This document shows, piece by piece, positions 7,124 through 11,901 of a stretch of DNA of 11,901 nucleotides. Numbering within the stretch: position 1 is the stretch's first letter; every line of letters begins with the position of its first letter. The position numbers and the translations under genes are program-made. Location of the stretch: contig CAMICF010000081.1 of the NCBI GenBank assembly GCA_946222495.1, positions 1 through 11,901 on the forward strand, given 5' to 3'. The notes beneath the pieces are model-generated. The model did not search any database, had not been told where the DNA came from, and saw only the letters and a list, made by a program, of their open reading frames with translations. Source of the DNA: an uncultured Janibacter sp. (lineage in GTDB: Bacteria; Actinomycetota; Actinomycetes; Actinomycetales; Dermatophilaceae).

Positions 7124-7450
7124 ATGACGTACGTGATCGCGCAGCCTTGTGTCGACCTCAAGGACAAGGCCTGCATCGAGGAATGCCCTGTCGACTGCAT
7201 CTACGAGGGCAAGCGCAGTCTGTACATCCACCCCGACGAGTGCGTCGACTGCGGCGCCTGCGAGCCCGTGTGCCCCGTCGAGGCGATCTACTACGAGGAC
7301 GACACCCCCGAGGAGTGGGCCGACTACTACAAGGCCAACGTCGAGTTCTTCGACGACCTCGGCAGCCCCGGTGGCGCCGCCAAGATGGGCATGATCGACA
7401 AGGACCACCCGATCATCGCTGCGCTGCCCCCGCAGGAGCACGACGAATGA
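7124..7450 (+). CDS. fdxA: 7Fe ferredoxin ([3Fe-4S][4Fe-4S]), FdxA/FdxC type
   Basis: This is a 108-residue cytosolic electron carrier. The cysteine pattern is complete: C9, C17 and C50 for a [3Fe-4S] cluster and C21, C40, C43 and C46 for a [4Fe-4S] cluster, by alignment with the Azotobacter 7Fe ferredoxin numbering shifted by one. C25, in CPVDC, is the extra cysteine also found in that family. After the cluster domain comes the usual acidic tail (EEWADYYKANVEFFDDLG). Identity with the mycobacterial FdxA/FdxC group is clear; the electron partner is not. The gene begins 21 bp from the divergent GNAT start and has no Shine-Dalgarno sequence, but it has a -10 suited to a leaderless mRNA. dapC follows after 7 bp, the same pairing as Rv1177 (fdxC)-Rv1178 in M. 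tuberculosis. Confidence 0.97.
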   Translation: MTYVIAQPCVDLKDKACIEECPVDCIYEGKRSLYIHPDECVDCGACEPVCPVEAIYYEDDTPEEWADYYKANVEFFDDLGSPGGAAKMGMIDKDHPIIAALPPQEHDE

Positions 7451-7457
7451 GGACGGC

Positions 7458-8624
7458 GTGACCTCCTCGCTTCCTGACTTTCCCTGGGACTCGCTCGCTC
7501 CTGCCAAGGAGCGGGCGAGAGCCTTTTCCTCCCCCGACGCGGCGCAGGGCGAGGGGATCGTCGACCTCTCGGTCGGCACCCCCGTCGACCCCACCCCGGC
7601 CGTCGTGCAGGAGGCGCTGCGGTCCGCCGCGGACGCACCCGGCTACCCCCAGACGTGGGGCACCCCGGACCTGCGCGAGGGCATCGCGGCGTGGTTCTCC
7701 CGGCGCCGTGGCGTCCCCGACGTCGACCCCGACTCGGTGCTGCCGACCCTCGGCTCCAAGGAGCTCGTGGCGTGGCTGCCGACCCTCCTGGGCATCGGCA
7801 GCGGTGAGGTCGTCGGCTTCCCGACCGTGGCCTACCCGACCTACGACGTCGGCGCGCGGATCGCGGGGGCCACCCCCTTCGCCGCGGATGCGACCACGGC
7901 CTTCGGCCCGACGACGCCCGGCAGCGCGCCGCGGCTGCTGTGGCTCAACAGCCCGAGCAACCCCACCGGCAAGGTCCTCGGCGTCGAGCACCTGGCCAAG
8001 GTCGTGGCCTGGGCCCGGGCGCGTGGCGTGATCGTCGCCTCCGACGAGTGCTACGCCGAGCTGGACTGGCGCACCGAGGAGGAGCGCGGGGAGAGCTTCG
8101 AGGCCCTCCCGACGACGCCGAGCATCCTCGACCCTCGGGTCAACGGCGGATCCCACGAGGGCCTGCTCGCGGTCTACTCGACGTCCAAGCAGTCCAACCT
8201 CGCCGGCTACCGGGCCGCCTTCGTCGCGGGCGACACCGCCCTCGTCGCGCGCCTGCTCGAGGTGCGCAAGCACGCGGGCATGATCGTCCCGTGGCCCGTC
8301 CAGCGGGCGCTCCTCGCCGCGGTCTCCGACGACGAGCACGTGCGGGAGCAGCGGGAGCGCTACCGGACCCGCCGGGAGACCCTGCGGCCCGCCCTCGAGG
8401 CCTTCGGCCTGCGCGTCGACGAGTCCGGGGCCGGCCTCTACCTGTGGGCCACCGCGGGGGAGCCCTGCCGGACGACGGTGGACCGGCTCGCGGAGCGCGG
8501 CATCCTCGTCGCGCCCGGCGAGTTCTACGGCGCGGCCGGCCGCGAGCACGTGCGCGTGGCGGTCACCGCTACCGACGAACGCATCGCGACGGCGGCCGCC
8601 CGCCTGACCAGCCCCGCGTGGTGA
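7458..8624 (+). CDS. dapC: Succinyldiaminopimelate aminotransferase DapC (actinobacterial type)
   Basis: DapC is a PLP enzyme that transaminates N-succinyl-2-amino-6-ketopimelate to N-succinyl-LL-diaminopimelate in the lysine/meso-DAP pathway. The 388-residue protein is a fold type I aminotransferase. It has NSPSNPTGK with PLP-binding N168, SDECYAELDW with D196 and Y199, the Schiff-base lysine K244 in STSKQSNLAGYR, and the carboxylate-binding R366 in REHVRVAV. The start is GTG at 7458, with GAGGA at 7449-7453 partly inside the fdxA stop region and only 4 nt away, implying coupling with fdxA. The N-terminal LPDFPWDSLAPAKERA is characteristic of this family. Other class I aminotransferases look similar, but the neighbourhood and dapD in the same window support DapC. 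The stop codon lies within the downstream terminator hairpin. Confidence 0.9.
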   Translation: MTSSLPDFPWDSLAPAKERARAFSSPDAAQGEGIVDLSVGTPVDPTPAVVQEALRSAADAPGYPQTWGTPDLREGIAAWFSRRRGVPDVDPDSVLPTLGSKELVAWLPTLLGIGSGEVVGFPTVAYPTYDVGARIAGATPFAADATTAFGPTTPGSAPRLLWLNSPSNPTGKVLGVEHLAKVVAWARARGVIVASDECYAELDWRTEEERGESFEALPTTPSILDPRVNGGSHEGLLAVYSTSKQSNLAGYRAAFVAGDTALVARLLEVRKHAGMIVPWPVQRALLAAVSDDEHVREQRERYRTRRETLRPALEAFGLRVDESGAGLYLWATAGEPCRTTVDRLAERGILVAPGEFYGAAGREHVRVAVTATDERIATAAARLTSPAW

Positions 8625-8649
8625 GCAACACCACGGCTGGGGTAGTTTT
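8612..8649 (+). terminator. Probable intrinsic terminator of fdxA-dapC, overlapping the dapC stop
   Basis: CGTGGTG (8617-8623) pairs perfectly with CACCACG (8629-8635) around the loop AGCAA. With small bulges the stem extends to CCCC (8612-8615) against GGGG (8639-8642). It is followed by TAGTTTTC, a short T-run (8646-8649). The stem takes in the last dapC codons and its TGA (8622-8624). The T-run overlaps a candidate gltA -10, so termination may be partial. Confidence 0.55.
8643..8648 (+). promoter_or_regulatory. Putative -10 element for gltA
   Basis: TAGTTT fits TANNNT in the 91-bp gap before gltA. The predicted transcript start near 8655 leaves a leader of about 60 nt. There is no clear -35; the preceding 17-bp spacing falls in the terminator stem. 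The bases may instead be only the T-run of the terminator. Confidence 0.35.
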
Positions 8650-8715
8650 CATGGAGAACCGCATGCCCGGGGCCACAGCCTCCGCGGCACGGCACGACCG
8701 AAGGGCTGAAACCTC

Positions 8716-9999
8716 ATGACCGATGACGCCACCTTCTCCGCCGCAGGCAAGGACCTGACCTTCCCGCTCGTCAAGGCTAGCGAGGGCAACGACGGGTACG
8801 ACGTCTCCGCACTGCTCAAGGAGACCGGCAATGTCACCCTCGACACCGGCTTCGTCAACACCGCCGCCTGCACGTCCGACATCACCTACATCGACGGTGG
8901 CGCGGGCATCCTCCGCTACCGCGGCTACCCGATCGACCAGCTGGCGAGCCAGTCGACCTTCGTCGAGGTCGCCTACCTCCTGATCTACGGCGAGCTGCCG
9001 ACGTCCGACCAGCTTGGGCAGTTCGAGGAGCGCATCAGCCGTCACACGATGCTGCACGAGGACCTCAAGGCCTTCTTCAACGGCTTCCCCCGGGACGCGC
9101 ACCCGATGCCGGTGCTCTCCTCCGCGGTCTCCGCCCTGGGCACCTTCTACCAGGACAGCCTCGATCCCTTCGACCCGGAGCACGTCGAGATCTCGACCGT
9201 CCGCCTCCTGGCGAAGCTGCCGACGATCGCGGCCTACGCCCACAAGAAGAGCGTCGGGCAGCCCTTCCTCTATCCGGACAACTCGCTGAGCCTCACCGAG
9301 AACTTCCTCCGGATGACCTTCGGCTTCCCGGCCGAGCCGTACGAGCTCGACCCGGAGATCGTCAAGGCGCTCGACCAGCTCTTCATCCTCCACGCCGACC
9401 ACGAGCAGAACTGCTCCACGTCGACCGTGCGCCTCGTCGGGTCCGCCCACGCGAACCTCTTCAACTCGGTCTCCGCGGGCATCCACGCGCTGTCCGGCCC
9501 GCTCCACGGCGGCGCCAACCAGGCGGTCCTGGAGATGCTCAACCAGATCCAGGCCTCCGACGACGGCGCCGAGACCTTCATGAAGCGGGTGAAGAACAAG
9601 GAGGACGGCGTCCGGCTCATGGGCTTCGGGCACCGCGTCTACAAGAGCTACGACCCGCGCGCGGCCATCGTCAAGGAGACCGCGCACACCATCCTCGAGA
9701 AGATGGGCGGCGACGAGCAGCTCGAGATCGCCATGAAGCTCGAGGAGATCGCGCTGGCCGACGACTACTTCGTCGAGCGCAAGCTCTACCCGAACGTCGA
9801 CTTCTACACCGGCCTCATCTACACGGCCATGGGCTTCCAGCCGAAGATGTTCACCGTCCTCTTCGCCATCGGTCGCCTGCCGGGCTGGATCGCCCAGTGG
9901 CGCGAGATGATCGAGGACAAGGACACGAAGATCGGCCGTCCGCGCCAGATCTACACCGGTCCCACCGAGCGCAGCTACGTGGGCATCGACCAGCGCTGA
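8716..9999 (+). CDS. gltA: Citrate synthase, type II
   Basis: Citrate synthase condenses oxaloacetate and acetyl-CoA to citrate at the entry to the TCA cycle. The 427-residue length and N-terminal domain (ALLKETGNVTLDTGFVNTAA, then YIDGGAGILRYRGYPIDQLA) identify the Gram-negative/actinobacterial hexameric type II form. All three catalytic residues are present: H264 in SGPLHGGANQ, H306 in MGFGHRVYKS, and D362 in NVDFYTGLIY. The H264 and D362 numbers coincide with the E. coli enzyme. The start ATG at 8716 has only a distant AAGGG (8701-8705, 10 nt away) as Shine-Dalgarno sequence. A possible short upstream frame ends at 8719, overlapping it as ATGA. The gene is monocistronic, ending at a strong terminator. 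It separates the two DAP genes dapC and dapD, which suggests simple genomic adjacency rather than a pathway link. Confidence 0.98.
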   Translation: MTDDATFSAAGKDLTFPLVKASEGNDGYDVSALLKETGNVTLDTGFVNTAACTSDITYIDGGAGILRYRGYPIDQLASQSTFVEVAYLLIYGELPTSDQLGQFEERISRHTMLHEDLKAFFNGFPRDAHPMPVLSSAVSALGTFYQDSLDPFDPEHVEISTVRLLAKLPTIAAYAHKKSVGQPFLYPDNSLSLTENFLRMTFGFPAEPYELDPEIVKALDQLFILHADHEQNCSTSTVRLVGSAHANLFNSVSAGIHALSGPLHGGANQAVLEMLNQIQASDDGAETFMKRVKNKEDGVRLMGFGHRVYKSYDPRAAIVKETAHTILEKMGGDEQLEIAMKLEEIALADDYFVERKLYPNVDFYTGLIYTAMGFQPKMFTVLFAIGRLPGWIAQWREMIEDKDTKIGRPRQIYTGPTERSYVGIDQR

Positions 10000-10017
10000 C
10001 CCGCCCACGTCGCCGAC

Positions 10018-10050
10018 CGGCCCCCTTCGCCTCCGTGGTGAAGGGGGCCG
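10018..10050. terminator. Strong hairpin terminator between convergent gltA and the lysozyme-like gene
   Basis: CGGCCCCCTTC (10018-10028) and GAAGGGGGCCG (10040-10050) form a perfect 11-bp stem around an 11-nt loop. It sits 18 nt after the gltA stop and 16 nt after the stop of the opposite gene, so it can serve both. Neither side has a T-run, which is common for actinobacterial terminators. Confidence 0.85.
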
Positions 10051-10066
10051 CTCTGCGTCTCGGGGC

Positions 10067-10939
10067 TCAGCCCCGGTGGAGGGAGATCCGGACGGAGCGC
10101 GCGGGGAGCGGGTCGTCCGCGTCGTGCCACTGCATGGCGGAGGAGCCGGCGCCGCGTCGCCACTCGCGGTCGCCCACCTGCACCGAGGTGACGTTGCGGG
10201 CCTTCGCCTGGGCGACGGACCACGCGCCCACGGCCCAGGCGTGACGCGAGCTGCTGGCGTCGACGGAGATGACCCGGCCGTCGGCGGACGCCTGCTCACC
10301 GGTCTGCTCCTCGAGGGCCCGGACGAAGGTGTCTGGCCGACCGGCCTCCGTCGGCGGGTCGAGGCGGCAGGTGAAGCCCTCGGGGGAGTGGCCGGCGAGC
10401 GTCGAGGCGATGGTCCGGCCCTCGTGCTCGTGGTCCGCGTAGGCCTCGGGGTAGCCGCTTCGCTGGACCTCCTGGGCGATCTCGGTGATGCGCATGTCCT
10501 CCCAGCCGTCGACCTTGACGAGTGCGTCGTAGAAGGCATTCGTCGCGAAGACCGGGTCCTGCAGCTCCTCGACCGTGCCCCACCCCTGGCTGGGGCGCTG
10601 CTGGAAGAGGCCGACCGAGTCCCGGTCCCCGTAGGTGAGGTTGCGCAGCTTCGACTCCTGGATGGCGGTCGAGACGGCGATGCTCCCCGCCCGCGCCGGG
10701 AGATCGCGCTCGACCCCGAGCAGGACGATCGTGCTCGCGTGGTTCATCTGATCGGGGTGGAAGCTCACGGTCTCGTCGAGGGCCGTTGCCTCGCACCGCT
10801 CCCCGAGGAAGAGGCCCACCTGGTCCCGGAGGTACCAGGCGCCGACGCCGGCCACGACGCCGAGGACGCACAGCACTGCGACGACCTTCGGCCAGAGGGG
10901 ACGGCGCCCCTCGTCGGAGCGCGGGTGGGGCCGTGACAC
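10067..10939 (-). CDS. Membrane-anchored lysozyme/transglycosylase-like protein
   Basis: This 290-residue protein has a basic cytoplasmic tail (1-18) and one transmembrane helix at about 19-36 (VVAVLCVLGVVAGVGAWYL), so the rest should be outside the membrane. Residues 85-165 look like a lysozyme/SLT-type fold. TAIQESKLRNL offers E95 as a candidate catalytic acid, followed by GDRDSVGLFQQRPSQGWG (104-121) and QRSGYPEAYADHE. C49 and C191 could form a disulfide. A separate C-terminal module (about 200-290) carries AVGAWSVAQAKARNV and a QVGDREWRRG strand. Homologues are widespread in actinobacteria and, as I recall, often labelled hypothetical or heavy-metal transporter; nothing here looks like a transporter. 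The start is GTG at 10939, only 3 bp after the dapD stop and without a Shine-Dalgarno sequence, so translation probably depends on dapD. Muramidase activity is inferred, not shown. Confidence 0.75.
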   Translation of the reverse strand: MSRPHPRSDEGRRPLWPKVVAVLCVLGVVAGVGAWYLRDQVGLFLGERCEATALDETVSFHPDQMNHASTIVLLGVERDLPARAGSIAVSTAIQESKLRNLTYGDRDSVGLFQQRPSQGWGTVEELQDPVFATNAFYDALVKVDGWEDMRITEIAQEVQRSGYPEAYADHEHEGRTIASTLAGHSPEGFTCRLDPPTEAGRPDTFVRALEEQTGEQASADGRVISVDASSSRHAWAVGAWSVAQAKARNVTSVQVGDREWRRGAGSSAMQWHDADDPLPARSVRISLHRG

Positions 10940-10942
10940 CGG

Positions 10943-11875
10943 TCAGTCGTTGGCGTGCAGCGCGTCGTTGAGCGCGATGCCGTGACCGGTCCGGTCGCGG
11001 GCCTCGACGGCGCCGGTCACGGAGTTGCGGATGAAGAGCAGGCCGTTGCGGCCGGAGAGCGCGGCGGCCTTGACGACGTCGCCGTCGGGCAGGGTCACCT
11101 TGGTGCCGGCGGTGACGTAGAGGCCCGCCTCGACGACGCAGTCGTCACCCAGGGCGATGCCCACGCCGGCCTCGGCGCCGACGAGGCAGCGCTCGCCGAT
11201 GGCGACGCGCTCGGTGCCGCCGCCGGAGAGGGTGCCCATCGTGGAGGAGCCGCCGCCGATGTCGGAGCCGTCGCCGACGATGACGCCCTGGCTGATGCGG
11301 CCCTCGACCATCGAGGTGCCGAGGGTGCCCGCGTTGAAGTTGACGAAGCCCTCGTGCATGACGGTCGTGCCGGAGGCCAGGTGCGCGCCGAGACGGACGC
11401 GGTCGGCGTCGCCGATGCGGACGCCGGACGGGGTCACGTAGTCGGTGAGGCGGGGGAACTTGTCGATGCTCGTGACCTGCACCGGGCCGCGCGTGCGGAG
11501 GCGGGCGCGGGTCAGCTCGAAGCCCTCCACGGCGCAGGGGCCGAAGTTGGTCCACACGACGTTGGTCAGCTGCCCGAAGAGCCCGTCGAGGTTGATCGAG
11601 TTGGGCGTGACGAGGCGGTGGGAGAGCAGGTGGAGGCGCAGGTAGGCGTCCGAGGCACCCTCGGGTGCGGCATCGAGGTCGATGCTCACGGTGACGACCT
11701 CGGTGCGCACGCGGCGCAGCTCGTCCTCACCGGCGAGGGCGACCAGCTCCTCGGGGACCTGCGTGGCCTCGGGGGCCTCGCCGAGCACCGGCTCGGGGTA
11801 CCAAGTGTCGAGGATGGCGCCATCGGTGGTCACGGTGGCCACGCCATGGGCCCAGGCTGCGCGCGTCGTCGTCAT
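10943..11875 (-). CDS. dapD: Tetrahydrodipicolinate N-succinyltransferase DapD (actinobacterial type)
   Basis: DapD transfers succinyl from succinyl-CoA to tetrahydrodipicolinate, the step before DapC in lysine/meso-DAP synthesis. The 310-residue protein is close in length to the M. tuberculosis enzyme (317). After an N-terminal alpha/beta domain with LVTPNSINLDGLFGQLTNVVW (nt 11616-11554), residues about 130-265 form the left-handed beta-helix of hexapeptide transferases, with VRIGDADRVRLGAHL, MVEGRISQGVIVGDGSDIGG and IALGDDCVVEAGLYVTAGT. E191, in MVEGR, is the conserved acidic residue of this motif. The start ATG at 11875 has no Shine-Dalgarno sequence but has a -10 six bases upstream. In many actinobacteria dapE lies divergently next to dapD, so dapE may lie just beyond the right edge (prediction). 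The lysozyme-like gene follows after 3 bp. Confidence 0.97.
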   Translation of the reverse strand: MTTTRAAWAHGVATVTTDGAILDTWYPEPVLGEAPEATQVPEELVALAGEDELRRVRTEVVTVSIDLDAAPEGASDAYLRLHLLSHRLVTPNSINLDGLFGQLTNVVWTNFGPCAVEGFELTRARLRTRGPVQVTSIDKFPRLTDYVTPSGVRIGDADRVRLGAHLASGTTVMHEGFVNFNAGTLGTSMVEGRISQGVIVGDGSDIGGGSSTMGTLSGGGTERVAIGERCLVGAEAGVGIALGDDCVVEAGLYVTAGTKVTLPDGDVVKAAALSGRNGLLFIRNSVTGAVEARDRTGHGIALNDALHAND

Positions 11876-11881
11876 GGCCCG

Positions 11882-11887
11882 ATCCTA
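11882..11887 (-). promoter_or_regulatory. Putative -10 element for dapD, leaderless geometry
   Basis: On the minus strand the sequence is TAGGAT, then CGGGCC, then the dapD ATG. TANNNT at exactly 6 nt from the start codon predicts that the mRNA begins at the A of the ATG. No Shine-Dalgarno sequence is present. Any -35 would fall at or beyond the right edge of the window. Confidence 0.55.
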
Positions 11888-11901
11888 CGAAACCCACGCC
11901 C

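Noticed and set aside
8569..10539. 656-codon open frame on the minus strand across gltA
   Set aside because: It runs through the strong terminator and parts of two other genes, and its translation has no domain. gltA on the + strand has all catalytic residues.
1..11901. Mobile elements, CRISPR arrays, tRNA/rRNA genes or phage/defence genes
   Set aside because: No transposase or integrase motifs, no regularly spaced repeats and no tRNA-like cloverleaf were seen; the longest gene-free stretch is 91 bp.

Overview
This window is chromosomal housekeeping DNA from a high-GC actinobacterium. The evidence is very high G+C with strong G/C third-position bias, an MshB (mycothiol) deacetylase, the actinobacterial forms of DapC and DapD, a 7Fe ferredoxin, and TANNNT-type -10 elements placed so that transcripts could be leaderless. 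Gene content and protein style suggest Micrococcales, perhaps Intrasporangiaceae/Dermatophilaceae, but this is a weak inference. I saw no mobile element, CRISPR array, tRNA, rRNA or phage gene.

Left block (1-6087, + strand): the 3' two thirds of typA/bipA, an LpqW-like substrate-binding lipoprotein, mshB, a flavin reductase and a membrane-anchored VanW-domain protein. Junctions are 14 bp, a 4-bp ATGA overlap, another 4-bp ATGA overlap, and 4 bp. This reads as one operon combining a ribosome-associated GTPase with envelope and thiol/redox functions. Order is partly shared with Mycobacterium tuberculosis (typA, lpqW, then mshB nearby; further on fdxC-Rv1178 and dapD).

Middle block (6088-8624): a minus-strand GNAT acetyltransferase of the Rv0428c type converges on the VanW gene with only 4 bp between stop codons. 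It diverges from fdxA with only 21 bp between start codons. That 21-bp gap holds a near-palindromic ATAGTAT that can serve as a -10 on both strands. fdxA is followed after 7 bp by dapC (succinyl-DAP aminotransferase), so the two are probably co-transcribed.

Right block (8625-11901): a hairpin with a short T-run ends dapC. gltA (citrate synthase) follows with its own leader, then a perfect 11-bp-stem terminator. Converging from the right on the minus strand are dapD and, 3 bp after it, a membrane-anchored lysozyme-like protein. dapD has a -10 placed exactly 6 nt before its ATG, the same geometry as fdxA.

Together the region couples lysine/meso-diaminopimelate synthesis (dapC, dapD) with cell-wall proteins (VanW, lysozyme-like, LpqW-like), mycothiol synthesis and central metabolism. 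I found no convincing undescribed system. The most interesting points are the symmetric, possibly doubly leaderless promoter at 7103-7123, the dapD-lysozyme-like operon, and the compact dapC-gltA junction.
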